From an uncultured Alphaproteobacteria bacterium (lineage in GTDB: Bacteria > Pseudomonadota > Alphaproteobacteria > HIMB59), in contig CABYQR010000001.1 in NCBI GenBank assembly GCA_902521155.1, positions 180,279-244,278 on the forward strand: a stretch of 64,000 nucleotides of DNA. Reading direction: 5' to 3'. This document shows positions 1 through 9,602 of the stretch, in pieces (positions within the stretch are counted from its first letter, which is position 1; every line of letters starts with the position of its first letter). A model generated the notes under the pieces. The model did not search any database, had not been told where the DNA came from, and was given only the letters and a program-made list of their open reading frames with translations. A program made the translations under genes and the position numbers.

Positions 1-1
1 A

Positions 2-964
2 GTTGCTATTGTGGGCAAAGTACATCAAAAAGGTTTAGAATTTTTAAAAGATAATGAATTTGAGGTGTTAGAGGTCTCAAACTTTGATGATCAAATCTTA
101 AAGAATGAGTTAAAATTTGTAGATGGGATTTTATTAAGAACTACCAAACTGAGTAAAAGTGTTCTTAGTCATTGCACTAATTTAAAAATTATATCAAGAC
201 ACGGGGTTGGATATGATAATGTTGATATTGATTATCTTAATAGGAATAAAATTGCTCTTGGAATAACTTCGACTTCTAATGCTGTAAGTGTAGCTGAGCA
301 CGTAATGTCATTTTTCATATATTTGACCAAGAATTTATCTTTATCAGACAGCTTAGTAAAAAAGGGTGATTTTGAGAGAAAATCAGAATTGCCTAACTTT
401 TTTGAATTATTTGAAAAAAAGGTACTAATTGTTGGTTTTGGCAGAATAGGAAAGGAAGTAGCAAAAAGGTGTCAAGGATTTGATATGAAGGTATATGTTT
501 TCGATTCTTTTTTGGATAGCAATATAATCAAAAAATATAATTGCATTCCCATTGATAAAAATGAAGGTCTCGCCTTAGCTGATTTTGTGACAGTTCATCT
601 GCCACTAAATGATAAAACAAAAAACTTCATATCTAAAACAGAGCTAGATTTAATGAAAAAAAATTCTGTTATCGTAAATACTTCTAGGGGAGGAATAGTA
701 GACGAAAATTCTCTCTACGAAGCTTTGAACTCTAAATTAATTAAAGGTGCTGGTATGGATGTTTTTGAAACTGAACCACCAAGCTCTAATCACCCTTTTT
801 TTAATTTGGATAATATTTTGCTTACCCCTCACAATGCAGCGTTAACATTAGAATGTAGAGAGAGAATGTCGTTAGAGGCATCTGAAAATATTGCTTATTA
901 TTTAAAAGATATGTCTAAGTTAAATAAAGATAATTTAGTAAATAAAAGTTTTTTAAAAGATTAA
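2..964 (+). CDS. D-isomer-specific 2-hydroxyacid dehydrogenase (SerA-like), 5' end probably cut by the window
   Basis: Rossmann motif VLIVGFGRIGKEVAKR, NTSRGGIVDE and TPHNAALT signatures; the reading frame stays open to the window edge (VAIVGKVHQ...), so the track's GTG at 11 may not be the true start. Confidence 0.85.
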   Translation, partial: VAIVGKVHQKGLEFLKDNEFEVLEVSNFDDQILKNELKFVDGILLRTTKLSKSVLSHCTNLKIISRHGVGYDNVDIDYLNRNKIALGITSTSNAVSVAEHVMSFFIYLTKNLSLSDSLVKKGDFERKSELPNFFELFEKKVLIVGFGRIGKEVAKRCQGFDMKVYVFDSFLDSNIIKKYNCIPIDKNEGLALADFVTVHLPLNDKTKNFISKTELDLMKKNSVIVNTSRGGIVDENSLYEALNSKLIKGAGMDVFETEPPSSNHPFFNLDNILLTPHNAALTLECRERMSLEASENIAYYLKDMSKLNKDNLVNKSFLKD

Positions 965-1833
965 ATTTCACTTAATAATTGTTTTGATCCTTTAGTTTTT
1001 GTTTCAACTTTATATAAATTTCCATCTGTACTATCGTTAATGGGCTCTGCTCTTAATGAGGTCACAAACAAGTTCGATGAGTCTGGACCTCCAAATGTTA
1101 GACAAGTGGGGGTGTTAGTTGGTAAGTTAATTTTTTTTAAAATCTTTTCTTTTTTCATATCAATACAAATTATACAATTGCCTCTCACCCTGGCAGACCA
1201 GTAATTATTTTGGCTATCGATGGTAGCTCCATCTGGAACTCCCACATCATTGAAGATAAGATTAGAGTCTAGTTCGTGTAATTTTTTAAAATCTTGAGAA
1301 TATTCAAATTTTTGAATACGTGCAGTTGGTGTATCAGCAAAATACATAATATTTTCTTCTTGTGAAAAGGCTATCCCATTAGAAACAGTGATATTAGATA
1401 AAAGTTGAGTTAAGGAGAGATCAGGAGCAAGTCTATAGAGACTAGCTATTGGTTTTCTATTTTGTCTGTCTGGGTGTTCATTATATGTTCCAAATACTAT
1501 TCCACCATAAGGATCTACTTTTGCATCATTGATGCGTGTTTCTTTTATTTCAGTTTCGACATCGCATATTTTTTGAAAAGTTGTCAGGGCTTGATTGGAA
1601 ATAGCAATATATTTAGGAAAACCAATAATAAAACCATCTTTTTTTCTGGGAAGAATAAAGCCTGCTCTATCAGGTAAGTTAAATTCAAAACTTTGATTTT
1701 CTTGATCAAGCTTCCAGATTTTTTTACCTTCTATGTCTGTCCACCATATACATTTATCTCTAGGGTCCCAGAAACAACTCTCACCCAGTATGTTTTTACA
1801 TTGAACAACTGTTGAAACTTGAGCACTATTCAT
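961..1833 (-). CDS. SMP-30/gluconolactonase/LRE family protein (sugar lactonase)
   Basis: GESCFWDPRDKCIWWTDIEGKKIW, NDAKVDPYGGIVFGT, SNGIAFSQEENIMYFADTPTARI motifs. Confidence 0.88.
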   Translation of the reverse strand: MNSAQVSTVVQCKNILGESCFWDPRDKCIWWTDIEGKKIWKLDQENQSFEFNLPDRAGFILPRKKDGFIIGFPKYIAISNQALTTFQKICDVETEIKETRINDAKVDPYGGIVFGTYNEHPDRQNRKPIASLYRLAPDLSLTQLLSNITVSNGIAFSQEENIMYFADTPTARIQKFEYSQDFKKLHELDSNLIFNDVGVPDGATIDSQNNYWSARVRGNCIICIDMKKEKILKKINLPTNTPTCLTFGGPDSSNLFVTSLRAEPINDSTDGNLYKVETKTKGSKQLLSEI

Positions 1834-1834
1834 T

Positions 1835-2920
1835 TTAGTTAGATTTATTCTTTCGAGTAATATTTGTAACCAGATAAGAGTTAGGACAATTACTTAATAT
1901 TTTTTCTGTTACAAATTCTCTTTCAGCATTTGATGTCAAGATTACAGTACAACCACCAAAACCGGCTCCAGTAAGCCTTGCTCCCAATGCTCCAAAAGTC
2001 TGAGCTGTTTTAACGATATGATTTAGTTCAGGACTAGAAATTTCGTAATCTTCATTCATGGATTGGTGACTTTCATTCATTAAGCTACCAAAAGATTTGG
2101 CATTATTTGATTTTAAATATTCAGCTGCTTTTTGTACTCTCTCATTTTCAGTAATGATATGTCTTGCCCTTCTATGAATAAGGGGATTTTTTATTTCTTT
2201 TAAGTTATTGATATCCCCTTGACGCAGTGAGCTTATTCCAAGATCTTTTGCTGCCGCTTCTGTCTCTTTTTTTCTTTCATTATATTTTCCCTCTGAGAGT
2301 TTGCGTCTACTTCCAGAATGAATTATAACAAAAGTATGGTCTGAAAAGATTGGAATAATTTCTGATTTAAGATTTTCACAGTCCAAATATAAAGCTTGGC
2401 CAAACTCTGATCTAGCAGAGACCATTTGATCCATTATTCCACATTGAGTTCCAATAAAATGATGCTCCACAAGCTGTCCTATTTGTGCCATTTTGTTAGA
2501 ATTTAATAAAAATCCGGTTGATTGACTAAGGGCTCTTAATAAAGAAATTTCTAATGCTGCCGACGAAGACAAACCTGATCCTGAAGGGATATTGGATGTG
2601 ACGGCCACATCGAGCCCTGTAATAGGATGGCCTTCTTTGCCTATATAATAAGATAAACCTTTAACAAAATCTAACCACGTACCATCAGTTTTTGAGTTTA
2701 AGTCATCAGTATTTTCACCAAATTCTTCAGAAATTCCAACGATTTTTGAGTCTGATCGAAGCTTAAGACTCACTTCAATTTTCTGTTCAATTAAGGTTGG
2801 GAGAACAAAGCCGTTATTATAATCAGTATGTTCCCCAATTAAATTCACACGCCCATGCGCATCAGAAGAAGACGAGGGTGAATATTGGAAGTAGTTTTGA
2901 AATAAGGTTTGACTATTCAT
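1835..2920 (-). CDS. galK: Galactokinase
   Basis: GRVNLIGEHTDYNNGFVLP, SNIPSGSGLSSSAALE, TGAGFGGCTVIL; ATG at 2920 preferred over GTG at 2935. Confidence 0.95.
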   Translation of the reverse strand: MNSQTLFQNYFQYSPSSSSDAHGRVNLIGEHTDYNNGFVLPTLIEQKIEVSLKLRSDSKIVGISEEFGENTDDLNSKTDGTWLDFVKGLSYYIGKEGHPITGLDVAVTSNIPSGSGLSSSAALEISLLRALSQSTGFLLNSNKMAQIGQLVEHHFIGTQCGIMDQMVSARSEFGQALYLDCENLKSEIIPIFSDHTFVIIHSGSRRKLSEGKYNERKKETEAAAKDLGISSLRQGDINNLKEIKNPLIHRRARHIITENERVQKAAEYLKSNNAKSFGSLMNESHQSMNEDYEISSPELNHIVKTAQTFGALGARLTGAGFGGCTVILTSNAEREFVTEKILSNCPNSYLVTNITRKNKSN

Positions 2921-3968
2921 CAGGTTGTTCTTCACCTCGCAAAATACATGCTGATCTCTCTGGTGGAAGATCTACTAAAAAAAATCCTGTAATTTGCTCT
3001 ACTCCAGCTAGATATTTTAATTTAGTTTTAGATCTTCTGATAGGTTGAAAACAAAGATGAAAATGATGAGAATCCTCATAGCCTCTAGGTGAAAGTTGCC
3101 AAGCAAGGGTGTAGGGCATTGGTGTGTCAAATACACCATCTAATCTTTTGGAAGCATCATGCATTAGTTCTGCAAGATCTTTTTTCTCGTCATCTGATAA
3201 TGAATATATATCTGGTACTCTTCGATAGGGAACAATCCAAATTTCAAAAGGATACCTCGCCCATCTGGGAACAAAACATATGCCAGTAGAGTTTTTTTTA
3301 AGAATTAATTCTTCAGGTATCTTAGATAAATAATTTTCAAGAGGCTTGCCTTGTTGAGCAATAGATTGCCTCTTGATTATTTCTGGAATATGTCCAAAAC
3401 TATAAATTTGTCCATGAGGATGGTCTAAGGTTACCCCTATTTCTTTTCCTTTATTTTCAAAAGGTAATATGTATTTGATATTAGGGTTTTCAAGTAATTC
3501 ATGGGTTCGATTAGATAATGCATGAATGATTAATTCAATTCTTTCTTGAGGTAAATTAGAAAACTGGTCTTGGTGGTTGGAGCTGTAAGAGACTACGTCG
3601 CAAGTACCTGTTGCCTGATTTGTCTCTAATTCTAGGGATGGTATTTTGGAGTCATGTAATTGAAGAGAGCTAAATCGATTAGTAAAGATAGCTACTTCAT
3701 ATTGATCAACTGGAATGTCACTTAGTTCTTTATCATTTGTCATTGGGCAAAGAGGACACTCCATGGTATTTGGAAGGAAAGTCCTGTTTTGACGTGTAGT
3801 GGAATATCCTACCCACTCTGAGCGGGTTGGATGAAATCTTAGATGAGTTTGGTTTCCAGAGACAGGGGGTAATCCCTCAAAAACTTTGTAATTCAGCTTT
3901 TTTTTACTGAATAAAATGAGCTCTTTCCCCTCCCCTCTATTTATCCTTTTAATAAATACATCTATCAT
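2913..3968 (-). CDS. galT: Galactose-1-phosphate uridylyltransferase
   Basis: CPLC zinc motif, FENKGKEIGVTLDHPHGQIYSF active-site region, HFHLCFQP. Confidence 0.95.
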   Translation of the reverse strand: MIDVFIKRINRGEGKELILFSKKKLNYKVFEGLPPVSGNQTHLRFHPTRSEWVGYSTTRQNRTFLPNTMECPLCPMTNDKELSDIPVDQYEVAIFTNRFSSLQLHDSKIPSLELETNQATGTCDVVSYSSNHQDQFSNLPQERIELIIHALSNRTHELLENPNIKYILPFENKGKEIGVTLDHPHGQIYSFGHIPEIIKRQSIAQQGKPLENYLSKIPEELILKKNSTGICFVPRWARYPFEIWIVPYRRVPDIYSLSDDEKKDLAELMHDASKRLDGVFDTPMPYTLAWQLSPRGYEDSHHFHLCFQPIRRSKTKLKYLAGVEQITGFFLVDLPPERSACILRGEEQPDE

Positions 3969-5296
3969 TATTTAAAGTGCGGCAGCATAGAACCATGAGC
4001 ATCAACTAATTCATCTACCATTTTCCAAATTTGATCTAAGTTTAATTCTGCTGCTGTGTGAGGGTCGAGCATAGCTGCATGATAAATCGTTTCTTTTTTT
4101 TGAGTCTTGAGTGCTTCCACTGTAAGTTGCTGAACATTAATATTAGTTTGAATGAGATTTGCTAAATGCATAGGGAGGGGGGCTACTGTTTGAGGAATTA
4201 TCCCATTTTTTTGAACAATACAAGGAACCTCGACACAACTATTGTGAGGCAAGTTAGGGATAAAATTTTGATTAAGAACATTGCCATAAATCAAATCTTT
4301 TGAACCAGTCACCATACTTAAAATTATCCTAGAAGCAAACTCCACTGATTTAGTATGTTCTAATTGGGAATTATTTAATAACTCTTTTTCTTGATCTTCC
4401 CAATCTACAATTTGTTTTTCACAGCGACGAAGGTATTCATTAATGGGAATATCAAATTTTTTAACTAAATCTTTTTGATGGTTTTTTATAAACCATGGGG
4501 TGTACTCTGCAAAATGTTCTGAGGACTCAGTAACAAAATAACCAAGACGTTTTAAAATTTCAAATCGCACATAATTAGTACAACCATCCCAATTAGTTCC
4601 AAATGCTCCTGACTCACCCACTTCATGAATTTTAGGATAAAGGTCTTCTGTTAAACCATTTTCTAATTTCTTTTCGAACTTAGTATAAAAAGCCATATGG
4701 TTGATACCAGAACACTCATAATCAATTTGATTTATATCTTCACCTATATCCCTAGCTAGATCAGCTGCTGTTCCTTGAACAGAATGACAAAGTCCAACAT
4801 ATCGAAGATTAGGCACAAAGTGAGAAAGAGCTAAACAATTAATTGCCATGGGATTTGCGTATTGAAGCATCACAGCCTGAGGACATAACTCCATCATGTC
4901 CTGGGCAATTTTAATCAAAATAGGGGCCGTTCTCAATCCGCGCATGATACCCCCAATACCTAATGTATCGGCGATTGTTTGTTGAAGACCATATTTAGCA
5001 GGGATCTTAAAATCAATAACAGTAGAAGGTTTATAGCCACCTACTTGAATCATAACAATAACAAAATCACTATTTTTAAGGGCTTTTTGGCGATCTTCGG
5101 TTATTTCAACAGATGCATTTACTCGAAGAGAGCTTATAATTTTATTTGCAACCACTTGAGATGTCTTAAGCCTTTTAGAGTCGATATCTTGTAAAATAAT
5201 TTCAGATGAGCATAGATCTGGCTCTAGCAAAATATCGGTTAGAATATTTTTCATAAAAACAGTGCTTCCTGCTCCTATAAAAGTAATTTTTGTCAA
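3968..5296 (-). CDS. melA: Alpha-galactosidase, glycoside hydrolase family 4 (NAD/Mn dependent)
   Basis: KITFIGAGSTVFMKNILTDIL N-terminus, LQYANPMAINC, GLCHSVQGTA, GINHMAFY; stop overlaps the galT ATG (TAATG). Confidence 0.9.
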   Translation of the reverse strand: MTKITFIGAGSTVFMKNILTDILLEPDLCSSEIILQDIDSKRLKTSQVVANKIISSLRVNASVEITEDRQKALKNSDFVIVMIQVGGYKPSTVIDFKIPAKYGLQQTIADTLGIGGIMRGLRTAPILIKIAQDMMELCPQAVMLQYANPMAINCLALSHFVPNLRYVGLCHSVQGTAADLARDIGEDINQIDYECSGINHMAFYTKFEKKLENGLTEDLYPKIHEVGESGAFGTNWDGCTNYVRFEILKRLGYFVTESSEHFAEYTPWFIKNHQKDLVKKFDIPINEYLRRCEKQIVDWEDQEKELLNNSQLEHTKSVEFASRIILSMVTGSKDLIYGNVLNQNFIPNLPHNSCVEVPCIVQKNGIIPQTVAPLPMHLANLIQTNINVQQLTVEALKTQKKETIYHAAMLDPHTAAELNLDQIWKMVDELVDAHGSMLPHFK

Positions 5297-5297
5297 T

Positions 5298-6149
5298 TTA
5301 TCCCTTGCTGGCCCCTAATGTTAATCCAGCAATAAAATGTTTTTGCATCAAGAAGAACATAATCACAGGAGGGATGGCTGCCATGATAGATCCCGCAGAT
5401 AGAAGATGGTATACTGTTACCCACTGACCATTGAGAGATTTTAAACCTGCTGTGATAGGCATCGCATGTTGTCCTTGAATTAAAACTGTCGCCCAAAAAA
5501 AATCATTCCAGATAAAAGTAAAAATTAAAACTGATAAAGCAGCTATGGCAGGTCTTGTTAGAGGAAGAACTATCTTAAAAAATATATTAAACTCTGAAGT
5601 ACCGTCTATTCTTGCTGCTTCAAATAATTCATGGGGTAGAGCTTTTATAAAATTTCTCATGAATAAAGTGCAAAAGCCTGTTTGAAAAGCAACATGAAAT
5701 AAAACTAAACCTGTGACCGTATCATATAGACCCATTTGGTAAGTTAAGTCTCTAACGGGTATCATTAAAATTTGAAAAGGGACAAAATTCCCTGCAATAA
5801 ATGTAAAAAATATAAATAGGTTTGCTTTAAATTTATATGAAGCTAGAGCAAAGCCTGTCATACAGCTCACAGCTACAGCACCTATCACAGTTGGAATAGT
5901 AATTTTAAAGCTATTCATAATATAAGACAGCATCGGTGTATTTTGAAATACATCCTTAATATTGCTAAATAATAAAAATTCACTTGGCATGCCCCAATAA
6001 TTCCCAGCAGTAATATCTCCTAATCCTCTGATGGAAGTAAGCATGATGCCAATTAAAGGAATTAGCCAAATAAACAAAGAGATAGGAATAAGGATTTTAT
6101 ATGAGATCTGGTTGATAAGCGGTCTTTTTTGGATAGGAATTGGAAACAT
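5298..6149 (-). CDS. Carbohydrate ABC transporter permease (MalG/CUT1 type)
   Basis: EAARIDGTSEFNIFFKIVLPLTRPAIAALSVLIF EAA loop, multiple TM segments. Confidence 0.93.
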   Translation of the reverse strand: MFPIPIQKRPLINQISYKILIPISLFIWLIPLIGIMLTSIRGLGDITAGNYWGMPSEFLLFSNIKDVFQNTPMLSYIMNSFKITIPTVIGAVAVSCMTGFALASYKFKANLFIFFTFIAGNFVPFQILMIPVRDLTYQMGLYDTVTGLVLFHVAFQTGFCTLFMRNFIKALPHELFEAARIDGTSEFNIFFKIVLPLTRPAIAALSVLIFTFIWNDFFWATVLIQGQHAMPITAGLKSLNGQWVTVYHLLSAGSIMAAIPPVIMFFLMQKHFIAGLTLGASKG

Positions 6150-7094
6150 TTAAAGCCCTTTTTTCTCGCTTTGATACATTCGATAAATAAAAAATAAGAT
6201 ATAAAACATCATGATAGTAAACAAAACAGCTGCTATAGCAGATCCATATCCCATTCTATATCCATACTCACTCAAAGCAGTTTCAAACATATAATAAGCC
6301 AATACGTTAGTAGAGCCCCAAGGTCCTCCTTGGGTCATGATGGCAACCATGTCAAAGCTCCTCAAAGATCCAATGACAGTGACAACAATTGCTAAGAATG
6401 TTGCTGGCTTCAATTGAGGTAAGATAATATTTTTAAATAAAGAAAGTCCTTTAGCTCCATCCATTCTTCCAGCCTCAATTTGATCCATATTGAGATTGTT
6501 TAGACCTGTTAAATACAAAATCATACAGTAAGCAATTTGTGGATATATACCCGCAAAAATAATTCCATAAGTGGCAAAATTCTCATCTGCTAAAATTGCA
6601 TAGTTACCGAGTCCAATCGTTTCTAAAAAAGGTCCGATAACCCCTCGAGGATTGTAAAACCAGGCAAAAATAATTCCGATAACTACTTGGGAAATCACAA
6701 ATGGAAAAAAGAAAAGCGATTTAATTAACCTGATACCAAAAATAGTTTGATTTAGAAAAATTGCTAAACCCAGTCCTATAGGAACAGCTAGCATAAAAAA
6801 TATTAACCACTTTAGATTATTCGCCAACGAGATATAAAAATATTCATCATCTAATAATTCAATATAATTTGAAAATCCTACATAAATAGCAGGTGATAGC
6901 CCATCCCATTGCAAAAGAGAAATATATAAAGAATTAAAAATTGGCCAAATTACATATACTAGAAATAATAACAGACCTGGGAATAGGAATATCCAAGGTG
7001 TTAATCTCTGTTGATTTCGCTTCCACCAAGAAGATTTTCTATAAATGGGTTGGGTTGGATTAGGCAAAGTAAATATGGGGTGGCACGAGACCAC
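6150..7094 (-). CDS. Carbohydrate ABC transporter permease (MalF/CUT1 type)
   Basis: EAGRMDGAKGLSLFKNIILPQLKPATFLAIVVTVI EAA loop; start uncertain (GTG 7094 lies inside a GC hairpin; TTG downstream possible). Confidence 0.92.
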   Translation of the reverse strand: MVSCHPIFTLPNPTQPIYRKSSWWKRNQQRLTPWIFLFPGLLLFLVYVIWPIFNSLYISLLQWDGLSPAIYVGFSNYIELLDDEYFYISLANNLKWLIFFMLAVPIGLGLAIFLNQTIFGIRLIKSLFFFPFVISQVVIGIIFAWFYNPRGVIGPFLETIGLGNYAILADENFATYGIIFAGIYPQIAYCMILYLTGLNNLNMDQIEAGRMDGAKGLSLFKNIILPQLKPATFLAIVVTVIGSLRSFDMVAIMTQGGPWGSTNVLAYYMFETALSEYGYRMGYGSAIAAVLFTIMMFYILFFIYRMYQSEKKGL

Positions 7095-7097
7095 CCC
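7077..7097 (-). promoter_or_regulatory. GC-rich hairpin between the substrate-binding-protein gene and the first permease
   Basis: GGGGTGG-CACGAGA-CCACCCC perfect 7-bp inverted repeat. Confidence 0.65.
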
Positions 7098-7109
7098 AAA
7101 TTAAATTAG

Positions 7110-8351
7110 TTATTTGTATACTCTTTGACGTACTTTTTCTAAACGCTCAAGAATTTTATTTCTTCGATCTGGGTTAACCATGTATTCTTGGAATCCCTTC
7201 ATTCCCTCTGAAGCCATTTCAGCTGGAGCATCTCTATCGTAGAATTGAGCCATAGCATATGCATTGTTGAGCATATCTAAACCTGCTTCAAGAAATGGAT
7301 CTGGATTAACTTTAGAACCACTATTAACTGGAAGCTGTCCTAATGTCTTGTTCATTTCTTCTTGAACATCGGCTCTACTTAAAAAGATCAAAAATCTCTT
7401 TGCGTCGATCTTATTTTTAGCTCCTGAAGCAATGTGCATTGTATCAGTAGGTGCCTCTTCTGCCATTGGAATACCTGGTGTTATTTCTGGGAATTGGAAG
7501 AAACCAAGATTAGAGTCTCTTAATCCTCCCTCTTTCATAACAGCAACTGAAAAGTTACCCATGACATACATTGCGGCTTCACCGTTGACCATAGGGGCAA
7601 TTGCTTCCTGCCATGCAAGAGCAGCATGATTTTCTAAAAAGTAACCTGGTTTTACTAGTTCATCCCATTTATCAAAAACAGCATGAACTCTGGGGTCGGT
7701 ATAAGGAATTTCCCCTTTAGTTAAAGCCATATGGAATTCATAACCATTAGTTCTTAGGTTTAGGTAATCGAAAACGCCAGCTGTTGTCCAAAGATATTTT
7801 GATCCAATGGTGATTGGAGTAATGCCTGCAGCTTTTAATGTTGCACAAGCAGCTACAAACTCATCCCAAGTAGTTGGAACTGAAATACCATTAGCGGTGA
7901 ATAAGTCTTTTCTATAATAAACACCCCACTGATAATACGTATAAGGAATTCCCCATTGCTTTCCACCAATGGTCATTGGTTTTTTTGCATGAGACATGCC
8001 CTCAGTTAAATTTCCATCAACCCAGCCTGTATCAGACCAAATATCGGATACGTCCTCAACAAGTCCTGCTCTTACGAAAGGCAACATTCTGTTACCAGCA
8101 TACCAATTGAACACATCGGGTGGATTAGTTGTTAAAAAATTTCTGATTGCTTGTTTGTAACCCTCGTGATCAAAGTTGTTAACTTCAATGGTTACATCGG
8201 GATTCTCTTCTTGGAACTTTGTAAAAGCCCAGTCAAATGCGGCCTTAGGAGCTGAGTCAGTTAAGTCGGTATTAATGACCAGCGTGCCTGCAAAAGCAGA
8301 AGAATAACCCAAGCTTGCTATAGCAATTAATGTAGCTAAGATTTTTCTCAT
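7110..8351 (-). CDS. Sugar ABC transporter substrate-binding protein (CUT1)
   Basis: Signal peptide MRKILATLIAIASLGYSSAFAG, extracellular solute-binding family 1 pattern; SD AGGAGG. Confidence 0.93.
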   Translation of the reverse strand: MRKILATLIAIASLGYSSAFAGTLVINTDLTDSAPKAAFDWAFTKFQEENPDVTIEVNNFDHEGYKQAIRNFLTTNPPDVFNWYAGNRMLPFVRAGLVEDVSDIWSDTGWVDGNLTEGMSHAKKPMTIGGKQWGIPYTYYQWGVYYRKDLFTANGISVPTTWDEFVAACATLKAAGITPITIGSKYLWTTAGVFDYLNLRTNGYEFHMALTKGEIPYTDPRVHAVFDKWDELVKPGYFLENHAALAWQEAIAPMVNGEAAMYVMGNFSVAVMKEGGLRDSNLGFFQFPEITPGIPMAEEAPTDTMHIASGAKNKIDAKRFLIFLSRADVQEEMNKTLGQLPVNSGSKVNPDPFLEAGLDMLNNAYAMAQFYDRDAPAEMASEGMKGFQEYMVNPDRRNKILERLEKVRQRVYK

Positions 8352-8369
8352 TTTTAGTCCTCCTAAATT

Positions 8370-8390
8370 ACCTAATTGAGATAATTAGGT
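8370..8390. promoter_or_regulatory. Inverted repeat ACCTAATT-GAGAT-AATTAGGT in the leader of the binding-protein gene
   Basis: Perfect 8-bp arms, 5-nt spacer, just upstream of the SD. Confidence 0.5.
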
Positions 8391-8503
8391 ATTATTTTTT
8401 GTTATATAACCAGAGTAATATACTAGTAATTATCTTCTATTAAAATTAAAAATGAGGGGATTCAATGATATTTGAATGCTAATAACGCATGTAAATAACA
8501 ATT

Positions 8504-9484
8504 CTAATTAGATCTAGAGAGCAGCTTTTCCCATTCCCAAGCAGTTTCTAAAATAGTCTTGAGATCAGAGTAATTTGCAGACCAGTTTAATTTTTCAGAG
8601 ATTTTTTTATTGTCAGCAATCAATTCTGATGGATCTCCTTTTCTTCTGGAGGTAATCTCATAAGGTATTTTGCTTTGTGTAACTTTCTCAGCCATTCTAA
8701 TTATTTCCTTCACACTAAAACCTTTATTATTCCCAATATTGAAAATATCTGATTTCTGGTTTTTAATTAATTTTTCCAATGATAAAAGGTGTGCTTCAGC
8801 TAAGTCCATGACATGAATATAATCACGAACACAAGTTCCATCTTTAGTGTCATAGTCATCACCGTATACCTTGAAGTCTTTTCTTCGACCTGAGGCTGAT
8901 TGTAGAATAAGAGGAATGAGATGTGTCTCAGGATCATGCCTCTCGCCAATCGTTCCATCAATATGAGCTCCACAAGCATTAAAATACCTTAAAGAAATAT
9001 ATTTGAGTCCATAAGCTAGATCGTAATCTTTTAAAATTTTTTCTACTATAGCTTTAGTATTTCCATAAGGGTTAACAGGAGCTATATTTTGATCTTCTTT
9101 TATTGGAGTTAAACTAGGCTCACCATAAACTGCAGCTGTAGATGAAAAAATAAAATTAGAAATTTTTAAATCTACCATGCAGTCAAGTAAGTTTAGGGTG
9201 TTGATGACATTATTATCATAATATTTTTTAGGGTGTATGTAAGACTCTCCAACATTTATAAACGAAGCAAAGTGCATAATACTTTCATAATTATTATCTT
9301 TTAAAATTTGATGTAATTGGTCTTTATTAGACAAGTCACATACATGGAGCTTATAATTCTGGGCATTTACTTCAAAGCCGGTGGATAAATTATCAAGGAT
9401 TTCTATTTGGTGTTCAGTATCTTGAAATCTCTTAATCATGTGGGAACCTATGTATCCCACTCCTCCAACAACTAAGATTTTCAT
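8504..9484 (-). CDS. galE: UDP-glucose 4-epimerase
   Basis: MKILVVGGVGYIGSHMIK, SSTAAVYGEP, NPYGNTK, SLRYFNACGA. Confidence 0.96.
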   Translation of the reverse strand: MKILVVGGVGYIGSHMIKRFQDTEHQIEILDNLSTGFEVNAQNYKLHVCDLSNKDQLHQILKDNNYESIMHFASFINVGESYIHPKKYYDNNVINTLNLLDCMVDLKISNFIFSSTAAVYGEPSLTPIKEDQNIAPVNPYGNTKAIVEKILKDYDLAYGLKYISLRYFNACGAHIDGTIGERHDPETHLIPLILQSASGRRKDFKVYGDDYDTKDGTCVRDYIHVMDLAEAHLLSLEKLIKNQKSDIFNIGNNKGFSVKEIIRMAEKVTQSKIPYEITSRRKGDPSELIADNKKISEKLNWSANYSDLKTILETAWEWEKLLSRSN

Positions 9485-9602
9485 GAATTAACCTTATAAT
9501 GCTTCCATAAAAAAATTCATAGAAATAATTTTATTGTCAAATATAGCTAATTTATATTAGGTTTGATGTTGTGAGAAAGCCTTTACTTTTAGGAAGAATT
9601 TT

